Part shown: positions 18,131 to 25,983 of the stretch, piece after piece
How the letters are laid out: each line of letters begins with the position of its first letter
How positions within the stretch are numbered: position 1 is the stretch's first letter
Source: Clostridiales bacterium
Lineage (GTDB): Bacteria; Bacillota; Clostridia; Oscillospirales; Acutalibacteraceae
DNA: 64,000 nucleotides
NCBI GenBank assembly: GCA_019415925.1
Contig: DXYG01000001.1
Coordinates: 16,940-80,939, forward strand
Direction: 5' to 3'
Position numbers and translations under genes: made by a program
Notes under the pieces: model-generated
What the model saw: only the letters and a program-made list of their open reading frames with translations
The model's database searches: none
What the model was told of the DNA's origin: nothing

Positions 18131-18740
18131 TTTCCTGTCAAACAAAGTCCTGTTTCCCGATACAGAGGTTGAAAATCTGCCTCCCAAAGAAATCATCGAC
18201 GAAGAACTGATGACTGATGTTGACAGGGCTATGGCAGAAAAATCAATTGTCGTGCTAAAAAATAATTTAGGCGAAAATCCGATTGACGAATTGCTTTCAA
18301 TGAACGTTAATGACCGTATAAATGCTGTGGGCAATATAGCCGATGAGCTTTCACGGCTGTATTGCCTTTCAATTAAATGTCTTAAATTCACGCCTTTTTT
18401 GGATAATTCCGTTTCCGGTCAGTATATCAAAAATACCGAAACAATTCAAATCAATATAAACTATTTAAGAGTTAATGACCGTGAAATACTTTTCGACCTC
18501 CTTCTGACCCTGTTCCATGAAATGCGACATGCGGTTCAATGGTCTATGATTCAGGGAAACCCCGTTTGGGAGGCAGACGATAAACGGCGGCAAATGCTTG
18601 CGGCAAATTTTGCTCATTACATAAGCGCAAAAAAGGATGTTCACGGCTACCGGATGCAGCTTGTAGAAAGAGACGCAGTAACCTTTGCTGCAATAATTAT
18701 GGCAGGAGTTGAGCCAAATGAAACAGATTCCGTATTATAA
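18069..18740 (+). CDS. Membrane-anchored HExxH metallopeptidase-like protein
   Basis: A 223-residue protein with an N-terminal TM helix (LLIPLTATILFTIIAVADF) and a HEMRH motif at residues 150-154 within LLLTLFHEMRHAVQW, the usual zincin HExxH with a preceding hydrophobic helix. A later Glu (VERDAVTF, about 196-203) may be the third ligand. No specific peptidase family is recognised; ImmA/IrrE-like proteins share the short HExxH helix. The GTG start at 18069 has AAGGAG correctly spaced. It is the second metallopeptidase-like gene in the cluster, at its far end from the M48 gene, and the only one with a membrane anchor. Confidence 0.65.
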   Translation: MINLLIPLTATILFTIIAVADFLSNKVLFPDTEVENLPPKEIIDEELMTDVDRAMAEKSIVVLKNNLGENPIDELLSMNVNDRINAVGNIADELSRLYCLSIKCLKFTPFLDNSVSGQYIKNTETIQININYLRVNDREILFDLLLTLFHEMRHAVQWSMIQGNPVWEADDKRRQMLAANFAHYISAKKDVHGYRMQLVERDAVTFAAIIMAGVEPNETDSVL

Positions 18741-19125
18741 GCTTAAATCTTATCTCATGCGTGAACACGGTTACACTGAAGAAGAAGCAATCCATTCAAT
18801 CAAGGAATTGAGAAAAGCAAATCCAAAAATCCGACAGGCTTTTGCAGTATTCTGGAAAACCGGAAAATTGCCTGACAAGCCTATATTGAATATGAACGCT
18901 AAATCTCTGATGAAGGAACGTGGTATGGATGAGCTGGGAGCACTTTTGGCTATTTCGTGGCTTGACAGCGAACCGAGGTCGGCACGGTGGACGCTTATGC
19001 ATCCGATAAACGAAGTCAAAGTGTCAAAATCGGATATTGAATTATTGTACAGAATTGCAAGAAACAATAATTGGGAGCTTGACAAGGACATTTCTGAGGA
19101 GGATACCTCGGACATATCTGTATGA
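18718..19125 (+). CDS. Unknown 135-residue protein
   Basis: It begins MKQIPYYKLKSYLMREHGYT; ATG 18718 has AGGAG (18703-18708) inside the previous gene and overlaps that gene by 23 nt. The sequence is helical and charged, with the repeated theme of short helices (TEEEAIHSIKELRK, MKERGMDELGALLAIS, SKSDIELLYRIARNNNW). No family is recognised. It is the last gene of the Hsp70-led operon. Confidence 0.6.
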   Translation: MKQIPYYKLKSYLMREHGYTEEEAIHSIKELRKANPKIRQAFAVFWKTGKLPDKPILNMNAKSLMKERGMDELGALLAISWLDSEPRSARWTLMHPINEVKVSKSDIELLYRIARNNNWELDKDISEEDTSDISV

Positions 19126-19269
19126 ACAAGATAAAAAACACCTGCTTTGTTATTTTCCTCTTGAAGTTTACTGTTAGACAGGCAAATATATAAATTACTC
19201 AGAATGAGATGTCTGTTTTGAATTAAAGCAATAAAAAGGATTACGAGAGCAGAAAGAAAAAGTAAATTT

Positions 19270-19443
19270 GTGAGAATTGACTATATCTTCAGATTTCATA
19301 ATGAAAACGCACAGCCCTGCGTGAAAGATGCCAAAAGCCTTAATAAGATAAAGGCTTCAATTTCAAAAGATAATCCGTTGTATCAGGTAATATACAGCTA
19401 TTATAAAATGTCCTCAATGGGCTTGTTTCCGGATATTTATTAG
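19270..19443 (+). CDS. Possible small or remnant ORF, 57 residues
   Basis: In an otherwise empty 400-bp gap, a GTG-started frame reads MRIDYIFRFHNENAQPCVKD and ends MSSMGLFPDIY. The composition looks like protein, but there is no good RBS and no recognised family, so it may be the tail of a lost gene. Confidence 0.3.
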   Translation: MRIDYIFRFHNENAQPCVKDAKSLNKIKASISKDNPLYQVIYSYYKMSSMGLFPDIY

Positions 19444-19533
19444 AACAGCACAGCGGCTAAGGGCTATGATTTCTCAAATAAAAATATATACCGAAACGTC
19501 ATTTAATTTTGATTATTTACAGGAGGTAAAATT

Positions 19534-19917
19534 ATGACTAAAAATGAAAGATTTGCGGAAAACCGTGAGCTTGTAAGCAAATGTGTAGAATGTATGATAT
19601 ATCATATTAAGAACGAAGTACCGGAAAAGGGAAAATTTCGTGCTCAGGCGTTCTGCTATGAAGACCCCGTCAGCAATAATCCGGGTAGTGTATGGATAGA
19701 GTATGATCAGCTTGACCCTCAGAATTCACGCAGATTATTTGTAGGCGCGCGGATAGGCAATTCAAAATACGAGGTTAAAAGTTTTATTATGAAAGGCTCA
19801 AACAGCGAAATTATTGAGTATCTTCAGCAGGAAGGCACAATAGACGAGTTTACCGAAAACATCTTAGAGCTTGACAAAGAAGCCGAGGATAAAAAAGGCG
19901 AATATCCGTTTTATTAA
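19534..19917 (+). CDS. Unknown 127-residue acidic protein
   Basis: It starts behind a very strong ACAGGAGGTAAAATT. The sequence has alternating strands (GKFRAQAFCYEDPVS, PGSVWIEYDQLDPQN, RRLFVGARIGNSKYEVKSF) and an acidic C-terminal helix (EYLQQEGTIDEFTENILELD). No motif or TM helix. It is isolated from the operon by about 400 bp and is the last gene before the RNA-repair cassette. Its family is not recognised. Confidence 0.6.
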   Translation: MTKNERFAENRELVSKCVECMIYHIKNEVPEKGKFRAQAFCYEDPVSNNPGSVWIEYDQLDPQNSRRLFVGARIGNSKYEVKSFIMKGSNSEIIEYLQQEGTIDEFTENILELDKEAEDKKGEYPFY

Positions 19918-20263
19918 AAATCTATAACAACTTTCAAAAGTGAAAAATTATGAACATACAAGATAAAAGCAGAGGCTGGCTTTCGCAACAGCAAGGCAGT
20001 GATTCCTTGAAGAATACCCCTGAATCGCAGGCTGTCATTCAATATGAAAAATGCAAAAAGAATCCGAGTTCCGGCAAGAGCGGCTTTCACAGTCCTTCAA
20101 ACCCGGTGCCGAATCCGTTTTCATTCTGCGGCTATGCGGACACTCATCTGTCAACGGCGGTAAGCTGATATCCGCTTCTGAAACGGGCGGCTTGGCGGAT
20201 ATCGGTTTGAAATCAGCGACGGTGCAACATTACGCAGGGAAAATATGTGAAACATAACATCAG
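19918..20263. other. No convincing gene
   Basis: About 350 bp. A 72-codon frame from 19950 has a weak start and unlikely composition (many Ser, Pro, Asn). I see nothing else than possible decay of the 5' part of the PHP gene that follows. Confidence 0.4.
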
Positions 20264-20569
20264 CCGTTATGGGGCTTGCCGTGGGCGCATCCGTTTCTGA
20301 ATATGACGCCTGATAAAATTGAAGAATTTTTACCAATCGCAAAGGAGTGGGGCTTAGCCGGAATGGAAACAAGGTATTCGCTGTATGACGACAAAACGGA
20401 AAAGCTTGCCGTATCATACGCAAAGCGATTCGGTCTGTCGGAAAGCGGAGGAAGTGATTTTCACGGTATGAATAAGCCGGATATTTCCCTCGGTACGGGG
20501 AAAGGAAATCTTTTTGTCCCATATGATTTTTACTTAATATTAAAAGAAAAACACATTAAGGAGATATAG
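20264..20569 (+). pseudogene. PHP-domain phosphoesterase, C-terminal remnant
   Basis: The frame reads LPWAHPFLNMTPDKIEEFLP, then GLAGMETRYSLYDDKTEKLA and GLSESGGSDFHGMNKPDISL, then GTGKGNLFVPY. This is the C-terminal part of a YciV/RNase AM-type PHP phosphoesterase, with the AHP and SDFHG metal-binding motifs, but the N-terminal metal sites are gone and there is no start region. It ends 3 nt before the methyltransferase start, whose AAGGAG lies in its last codons. It was probably once the first gene of the RNA cassette. Confidence 0.7.
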
Positions 20570-20572
20570 TAA

Positions 20573-21253
20573 ATGAATAATTTGCGTTTTTTGGCGGCGG
20601 CTTATGTGCGTGGATATGCAAAAGCTAACGGCGGAAAAATAAGCGATGCACTGCTCAATTTGCCGCTTGAACAATTGGCAGATTATCAGATTGATGAAAT
20701 AATAAGCTATGGTAAACAAAACGGACTGAAAATGTACCGATTCAAAGAAAAAGAAGATTTGCCTCGTGTAAAAATGGCGCTCGGATTTCTCAAAGCAGTA
20801 TATCCCGAAAGCTTACTTGATGTAGGCAGCGGCAGATGTGTGTTCCTGTTTCCTTTTATGAGGGATTTTCCGTATGCCCGGGTGACATCTCTCGATATTT
20901 TACCTCACCGAGTTGAATTTATGAATATGATTCATCTTGGCGGTGTTGACAAGCTCAACGCCTTGCAGGCAAATATTTGTGACTGGAACATTCCCGATAA
21001 TAGCTTTGATGTAGTAACTATGTTGGAAGTTTTGGAGCATATTCCCGAAGTGGAAAAGGCAATCACGAATGCGGTGAGAATTGCCCAAAAGTATGTTGTG
21101 GTTTCTGTTCCGTCAAAGCCCGACAACAACCCCGAGCATATACATTTGTTAACCAAAGACAAACTTACGACTATATTTACAGCGGCAGGAGCAAAGAAAC
21201 TACATTTTGACGGTGTAAACGGTCATCTGTTTATGACTGCTGCAAAGGAATAG
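20573..21253 (+). CDS. Class I SAM-dependent methyltransferase
   Basis: A 226-residue protein. SAM-binding motif I is LLDVGSGRCV at 81-90, an acidic residue follows in SLDIL, and motif IV/post-II is FDVVTMLEVLEHIPEV at 145-160. EVLEH at 152-156 plus PEHIH at 187-191 resemble the Glu-x-x-Glu-His...His metal site of the Hen1 RNA 3'-terminal 2'-O-methyltransferase, but EVLEH is also common in ubiquitous methyltransferases. Co-location with RNA ligase, kinase and 2H genes makes an RNA substrate attractive; that is inference. RBS AAGGAG; the ligase gene starts 4 nt after its stop. Confidence 0.75.
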   Translation: MNNLRFLAAAYVRGYAKANGGKISDALLNLPLEQLADYQIDEIISYGKQNGLKMYRFKEKEDLPRVKMALGFLKAVYPESLLDVGSGRCVFLFPFMRDFPYARVTSLDILPHRVEFMNMIHLGGVDKLNALQANICDWNIPDNSFDVVTMLEVLEHIPEVEKAITNAVRIAQKYVVVSVPSKPDNNPEHIHLLTKDKLTTIFTAAGAKKLHFDGVNGHLFMTAAKE

Positions 21254-21257
21254 AATT

Positions 21258-22064
21258 ATGGAAGAAATGAAATTAATTAAATATCCTCGCACTCCGCATT
21301 TAAAAGGTTCAAGACTTCAGGCAGGGGATGAGGATTTATCGCAGATTCCTTTTAAGGCGATAAAAGGAAAGTATATTGTAGTGGAAGAAAAGGTTGACGG
21401 CGCTAATACTGCTGTTTCCTTTTCTTTGAGCGGTGAGTTATTTTTGCAGAGCAGAGGACATTATCTTGAGGGTGGCTACCGTGAAAAGCACTACAATCTA
21501 TTAAAACAATGGGCGAATGTTCATAAGGATTGTTTATACAGCGTTCTCGGTTCGCGTTACATAATGTACGGTGAGTGGCTCTATGCTAAGCATACGGTTT
21601 ATTATGACGCACTTCCGCACTACTTTTTGGAGTTTGACATTCTTGACAGAGAAAGTGGAAAATACCTTGATACTCAGTCAAGACGCAAGCTTATTAAAGA
21701 CTTGCCCGTTTGCTCTGTACCTGTTTTAAAGCAGGGCGTATTTAACAGCAATGAGGAATTGCTCAGCTTGCTTGGTACATCAAATTATATTACCGAAAAT
21801 CATTTGAATAATCTGAGAGCAGAAAGCCAAAAGCTCGGACTTGACATAGACCGTCAGCTAAGAGAAACTGACAACTCCGACTTGATGGAAGGTTTATATA
21901 TCAAGGTGGAAGAAAACGGAGAGGTTGTTGACAGAATGAAATATGTCCGTTTATCGTTTCTTCAGACTGTTGATTCGTCAAAATCACATTGGCTGGAGCG
22001 TCCGATTGTGCCAAATAAGATAGCGGTTCCGATAGATTCTCTTTTTGAGGTGAATAATGAATAG
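21258..22064 (+). CDS. RNA ligase (nucleotidyltransferase family)
   Basis: A 268-residue protein with the covalent nucleotidyltransferase motifs: motif I EKVDGAN at 44-50 (Lys45 is the expected AMP-acceptor), motif III-like YGEWLYAKHTVYY and FLEFDILD at about 104-130, motif IV EGLYIKVE near 212 and motif V RMKYVR near 227. The size and motif spacing fit small Rnl2-like RNA ligases without extra domains. It would seal 5'-phosphate and 3'-OH RNA ends made by the kinase and phosphoesterase encoded next to it. It overlaps the downstream HD-kinase gene by 8 nt, so the two are probably translationally coupled. Confidence 0.85.
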   Translation: MEEMKLIKYPRTPHLKGSRLQAGDEDLSQIPFKAIKGKYIVVEEKVDGANTAVSFSLSGELFLQSRGHYLEGGYREKHYNLLKQWANVHKDCLYSVLGSRYIMYGEWLYAKHTVYYDALPHYFLEFDILDRESGKYLDTQSRRKLIKDLPVCSVPVLKQGVFNSNEELLSLLGTSNYITENHLNNLRAESQKLGLDIDRQLRETDNSDLMEGLYIKVEENGEVVDRMKYVRLSFLQTVDSSKSHWLERPIVPNKIAVPIDSLFEVNNE

Positions 22065-23226
22065 ACTGAAAGAACTGATTGACTTAGTGCCGAAAACTCT
22101 GGATTTTCAGATTGAATGGGATAAAATTGAAAACTCCGTTATGAGTTTTTATGCCGGCGCAATGAGCGCAACACAGCAAAATTTAAAGTATCACTCAGAG
22201 GGTGATGTGTGGATTCACACAAAAATGGTTTGCAGTTGTCTTGTAGAAGATACGGAATTTCAGGCTCTTGATGACAGGCCGAGACAGGAACTGTTCCTCG
22301 CTGCATTATTCCACGATGTCGGAAAAATATACACAACCAGAAAAGATAACGGCGAATGGACTTCCCCAAATCATGCGCTTGTCGGAGCGAATTTGGTAAG
22401 AGATTTGTTGTGGCGGGAGTATGGTATTTGCGGTACAAAGGATTTACAGAGCTTTCGTGAAACAATCTGTCTTTTGGTTCGCTATCATATGATTGCTCCA
22501 TATGTTCTGGAAGCAGAGAATCCCGAATATCGGTTAATAAAAACAGCGGCAAACGGCGAGCTTGCGCCTGACTTTACCCTTAAACTTTTGCTGATTTTAT
22601 CTAAAGCGGATTCAAACGGCAGAATCTCCGGGGATAATCAAAAGGGAGATGAAAATGTTTTACTTGCTGCTGAATTGGCGAAAGAAACTGAATGCTATAT
22701 AAAGCCGAAACAATTTGCATCTCCGTTTACGGAATTTGCGTATCTATCGGGCAGGAACGTTTCACCCGAAACAGAGCTGTATAACAATACAAAATTCGAG
22801 GTAATTATGATGTGTGGATTACCGGGAACAGGAAAGGATACCTGGATAAAGACAGTTTATCCCGATTATCCGATGATTTCGCTTGATGAGATTCGTAAGG
22901 AATATAAAATTTCACCCACAGACAATCAACAGGAGGTTGTTCGAATCGCAAAATCTCGGGCAAAACAGCTTTTGCGGCAGAAAAGGTCTTTTGTGTGGAA
23001 CGCTACCTCCGTCACACCCGACATCCGCACAAGGCTCATAAGCTTATTTACAAGCTATCACGCATATGTTAAAATCGTTTTCCTTGAAACAGATTACGCA
23101 GAAAACCTCTTTCGAAATAAAAACAGAAAAGATGTTGTCCCGCAATCAGTAATAGATAAAATGCTTGCGAAGTTCACGCCACCCGAGCGTTTTGAAGCAC
23201 ATGGGATTGAATGGCTATGTATTTAG
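22057..23226 (+). CDS. HD phosphohydrolase-polynucleotide kinase fusion
   Basis: A 389-residue two-domain protein. The N-terminal HD domain has His54, HDVGK at 86-90, His106, His144 and Asp185 (KAD), the full metal-binding set. The C-terminal domain from about 247 is a P-loop kinase: GLPGTGKD at 254-261, SLDEIR at 275-280 (catalytic Asp277), and NATSVTPDIRTRL at 315-327, as in T4 Pnkp-like 5'-kinases. In RNA repair, the kinase phosphorylates 5'-OH ends, while the HD domain may remove 2',3'-cyclic or 3' phosphates. The gene overlaps the ligase gene and is 12 nt from the 2H gene. Confidence 0.85.
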   Translation: MNRLKELIDLVPKTLDFQIEWDKIENSVMSFYAGAMSATQQNLKYHSEGDVWIHTKMVCSCLVEDTEFQALDDRPRQELFLAALFHDVGKIYTTRKDNGEWTSPNHALVGANLVRDLLWREYGICGTKDLQSFRETICLLVRYHMIAPYVLEAENPEYRLIKTAANGELAPDFTLKLLLILSKADSNGRISGDNQKGDENVLLAAELAKETECYIKPKQFASPFTEFAYLSGRNVSPETELYNNTKFEVIMMCGLPGTGKDTWIKTVYPDYPMISLDEIRKEYKISPTDNQQEVVRIAKSRAKQLLRQKRSFVWNATSVTPDIRTRLISLFTSYHAYVKIVFLETDYAENLFRNKNRKDVVPQSVIDKMLAKFTPPERFEAHGIEWLCI

Positions 23227-23238
23227 GAGATGTAAATA

Positions 23239-23955
23239 ATGGAAAACTATAATGATTTTTTGAACAGAATCAGTTATCAACAATCTGAACTTCAAATCGG
23301 AGAAAGCTTTTTCAATCCCGACAACAGGGTTTATGAGAAGGTCAATCCCGACAACACATTTAAGCCGTTTTACGGCGATACAGTTGTATTTGACCTTGAC
23401 AGCCGTACAAAGACAAGGCTTTATAAGTTTATTGATAATCTCTATCAGTCAACACCCGAATGTTTCTGTCAAAGGCTTGATAAAAATACGCTTCATATGA
23501 CGCTTCACGATTTGAGTGCGTCGGATAATCTCGACAGTATTTCGTCGGAGGTTTTTCAAAACGAAATAAAGCTTTTGCAGATTTTGAAAGCCAATCCGCA
23601 AAAGCCGCAGACAATTAAAATGAAAACAAATTTTGTTATCAATATGGTCAGCACAAGTATGGTTCTTGCGCTTGTGCCTGCCGATGAAGCAGAATGGAAC
23701 AAGCTGCAAATCCTTTATGATTTAATAAATGGGGTTAAAGTGTGTCCGTATCCTTATCTGACACCCCACATTACAATTGCGTATTTTAATTATAACGGTT
23801 TTGATGCAGGCTCTGTACAAAAGCTCAAAGAGGTTGTAAATGAGCTTAACAAAGAAAGCTTTGAAATTACTCTGAACTGTAAAAAGCTTGTTTATCAGAA
23901 ATTCACGAGTATGAATGATTATATCAGCATTTTCAATCTTATTCGCAAAATGTAA
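23239..23955 (+). CDS. 2H-superfamily RNA phosphoesterase
   Basis: A 238-residue protein with the two HxT motifs that define the 2H superfamily (LigT/2'-5' RNA ligase-like, cyclic phosphodiesterases): HMTL at 86-89 and HITI at 177-180, separated by about 90 residues as usual. It is expected to open 2',3'-cyclic phosphates on cleaved RNA. It completes the cassette of end-healing and sealing enzymes. A decayed copy of the same gene is at 1453-1906, and the two copies share flanking sequence. RBS AGGAGATG. The stem at 24051-24086 would terminate the cassette. Confidence 0.8.
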   Translation: MENYNDFLNRISYQQSELQIGESFFNPDNRVYEKVNPDNTFKPFYGDTVVFDLDSRTKTRLYKFIDNLYQSTPECFCQRLDKNTLHMTLHDLSASDNLDSISSEVFQNEIKLLQILKANPQKPQTIKMKTNFVINMVSTSMVLALVPADEAEWNKLQILYDLINGVKVCPYPYLTPHITIAYFNYNGFDAGSVQKLKEVVNELNKESFEITLNCKKLVYQKFTSMNDYISIFNLIRKM

Positions 23956-24025
23956 ATTTGAATGTTTTTATTCGCTCTTTTATAATAAGTGTGGATTTAA
24001 TCTAATCCTTACGAGTAGTCGGCAT

Positions 24026-24041
24026 CCTTCTGCCCCTGCCA
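24026..24041. repeat. att-like repeat, copy B, beside integrase
   Basis: CCTTCTGCCCCTGCCA lies 70 bp from the 3' end of the integrase gene, the usual place for an attachment site. Related 16-mers are at 1943 and 61903. No matching copy was found on the far side of the island, so the element's other end is not defined. Confidence 0.45.
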
Positions 24042-24050
24042 GTGATTTTT

Positions 24051-24086
24051 GGCTTCGGAAAGCGATTTCCGAAGCCGTTTTTCTTT
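24051..24086. terminator. Hairpin terminator between cassette and integrase
   Basis: GGCTTCGGAAA (24051-24061) pairs with TTTCCGAAGCC (24066-24076), an 11-bp perfect stem followed by GTTTTTC. It sits between convergent genes; its T-run serves the + strand cassette. Confidence 0.75.
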
Positions 24087-24110
24087 TCTTATACCAAAAC
24101 TTATACCATC

Positions 24111-25280
24111 CTAAGCGGTGTTCAAGTTAATGGCATTATCAAGAGTCTCAATCGTTTCAGCCTTTGCGGTCTTTCGACGGTTGACATAAATTCTCTCGGT
24201 GGTCTGTACGCTTTCGTGTCCGAGCAAAACGGAAATGTCCTGAATCGGTACGCCGTTGTCGTCAAGAATACTCGCCGCAGAGTGGCGAAAGCCGTGGATC
24301 GTACAATGCGGCAAGCCGGCGTTCTCGGTCAGACGGTTTACCACACGGTTGATTGCGCTGAGATTGACATACGGCTTTCCGAGAACGGTGCGCACAATGA
24401 AGTCGTGGCTTTTGTCGTAGCCGTTTCCGAGCAGCTTGGCATAATCATCCTGACGTTGCTTTTCGGCTTTCAGCTCTCCGATCACAAAATCGTTTATCGG
24501 AATTTTGCGGTTACTGCTCTTTGTCTTTGGCGTTGTGATTTGCATTGTCACGTTCTTGCGGCTGCCTGTTCTGCTCTTGTTGACGTTCAGGAGCTTTTTG
24601 TCATAGTCTATATCCTCCCACGTTAAGGCGAGCAATTCGCCCTTTCTCAGCCCTGTGTAGAGCGCAAGCAACAGGAATATGTAGATATGGCTCTCGTGTT
24701 CCTTTGCGTAAAGCAGGAGCTTCCTGACTTGCTGTGCGTTGTACTCGGGTACTTCCTTCTTGATGCTGTGTGGAAACGACGGCATACGACTCCTCGACAC
24801 CGGATTTTCCTTAACGTAGTTGTTCTCGACGGCGTACTCATACGCCGATGACAGCACGCCACGGATATTCTTGACCGTTTTATATCCTAAACCGCCCTTG
24901 CCGTTTGACTTGCCGTGTTGAGAGAGAAACACAAAGTATTCGGTAAAGGTTTCAGGCTTCATATCCCTGAATCTGTAGTGCTTCGGCTCAAAATACGGCT
25001 TGATTTTGCCGTTGACGGTTTTGTCGTAGGTTTCCCACGTTGAGAGCTTTATAATGCCCTCAATGCTTTTCAGCCACTTGTTGAGAAAGTCGGTAAAAAG
25101 TGCATTGTCGCATTCGAGGTTGATATCCTTGTAGCTCTCAATGATTTCTTTCATCTTCTGCTCTGCACGGCGTTTGTTGTTACCCTTAATGGGTATCTTC
25201 GTGGCAATCATTTTCTGTTTGCCGTTGACACGAAATTTGGCATAGTAATAATTGCCTTTTATTATTAAGCTTCCTTCCAA
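24111..25280 (-). CDS. int: Tyrosine recombinase (integrase)
   Basis: The C-terminal catalytic domain shows the tyrosine-recombinase residues: Arg in ALYTGLRKGELLAL, HGFRHS (His-x-x-Arg), LLGHESVQTTERIY with the nucleophilic Tyr in the YVNR motif. An N-terminal SAM-like core-binding domain and an arm-type domain (YYYAKFRVNGKQKMIATK) precede it, as in Tn916-type integrases. The TTG at 25280 has AAGGAAGG upstream and gives 389 residues; the longer frame to 25376 would overlap the excisionase gene. Local GC looks higher than in the flanking genes, consistent with transfer. It is the left end of the mobile island. Confidence 0.9.
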   Translation of the reverse strand: MEGSLIIKGNYYYAKFRVNGKQKMIATKIPIKGNNKRRAEQKMKEIIESYKDINLECDNALFTDFLNKWLKSIEGIIKLSTWETYDKTVNGKIKPYFEPKHYRFRDMKPETFTEYFVFLSQHGKSNGKGGLGYKTVKNIRGVLSSAYEYAVENNYVKENPVSRSRMPSFPHSIKKEVPEYNAQQVRKLLLYAKEHESHIYIFLLLALYTGLRKGELLALTWEDIDYDKKLLNVNKSRTGSRKNVTMQITTPKTKSSNRKIPINDFVIGELKAEKQRQDDYAKLLGNGYDKSHDFIVRTVLGKPYVNLSAINRVVNRLTENAGLPHCTIHGFRHSAASILDDNGVPIQDISVLLGHESVQTTERIYVNRRKTAKAETIETLDNAINLNTA

Positions 25281-25296
25281 TGTTAGCCTTCCTTTC

Positions 25297-25509
25297 TTAA
25301 GATTTGCGATTTGTGGTTGATACAAATTCGATGACGCTATGTTTCGGAATAACATATCTTGCTCCGACCTTGACATTCATTATCTCATCGTCATTCAAGA
25401 GCTTATATACCGTATTCTTGCCTAAGCGCAGCATTTTCATAACCTCATCAACGGTTACTATATCGCTGTACTCCGAAAATATCTCTTTTGATTTATCCAA
25501 CGCTCTCAC
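25297..25509 (-). CDS. Excisionase-like HTH protein
   Basis: A 70-residue protein with a MerR/excisionase-type winged helix: DIVTVDEVMKMLRLGKNTVY, then a NVKVGARYVIPKHSVIEF wing. Such proteins bind element ends and steer the integrase toward excision. The GTG start overlaps the upstream MobC-like stop (GTGA), so the two are coupled, and the integrase follows within 20 nt. The order mobC-xis-int fits a mobilizable element. Confidence 0.8.
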   Translation of the reverse strand: MRALDKSKEIFSEYSDIVTVDEVMKMLRLGKNTVYKLLNDDEIMNVKVGARYVIPKHSVIEFVSTTNRKS

Positions 25510-25850
25510 CTCGCTTTCCGCTTGATTGGGCTTTTCTCCGGTCGTAAAAACTCGCTCTCAATATAGCAGATAAAATACGCCCAGCGTTTAATCTCACGCT
25601 CGACAGTCTCCATATCAACAACACCGAATTGATATGACCTTTCCAAAAGCTTTTGTGCTGTGTGGATCATTTCATTAATTGAGTTTATCGCCTGAAAAAA
25701 TCTGTCGTCAGGTCGCTCTCTCGGCTCATAGCCTTTGATTAGCATTTTGATGACGCTTGACTGCGGCAAGCCTGTCAAAGCAACTTTTCTTCTGAATTCA
25801 GCCTCTTCCTCAGGTGTAAACCAAAATTGTTTTTTGATTCTGTTACTCAT
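25506..25850 (-). CDS. MobC-like relaxosome accessory protein
   Basis: A 114-residue protein beginning MSNRIKKQFWFTPEEEAEFR, with a ribbon-helix-helix-like N-terminus, then SVIKMLIKGYEP and INSINEMIHTAQKL, as in MobC family proteins that help a relaxase at oriT. ATG 25850 has AAGGAG directly upstream; the frame extends to 25952 but without a start signal. No relaxase gene is present in the window, so the element is either incomplete or uses a partner's relaxase. Confidence 0.6.
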   Translation of the reverse strand: MSNRIKKQFWFTPEEEAEFRRKVALTGLPQSSVIKMLIKGYEPRERPDDRFFQAINSINEMIHTAQKLLERSYQFGVVDMETVEREIKRWAYFICYIESEFLRPEKSPIKRKAR

Positions 25851-25983
25851 TTCTTTCTCCTTTCTGTTCAGGGTATTAGGGAGCTCCCTAACAAGCTGCA
25901 CTGTTTTTGCTCCGTTGGGAGTAAAAACAGTATGCTTGCTAAGATTTGTCATTCATTCTTGAACTGTCAACAAATCTGTCACG

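Noticed and set aside
19950..20257. Two overlapping + strand frames of about 70 codons
   Set aside because: Weak starts and non-protein-like composition; more likely decayed DNA before the PHP fragment.
22139..22552. 137-codon minus-strand frame inside the HD-PNK gene
   Set aside because: Antisense to a gene with a full set of HD and P-loop motifs.
23990..24041. Possible tRNA 3' end as integrase target
   Set aside because: No acceptor, D or anticodon stems can be folded upstream, so a tRNA gene cannot be supported.
24042..24626. 194-codon open frame on the + strand
   Set aside because: It is antisense to the integrase gene, whose catalytic motifs are unmistakable.
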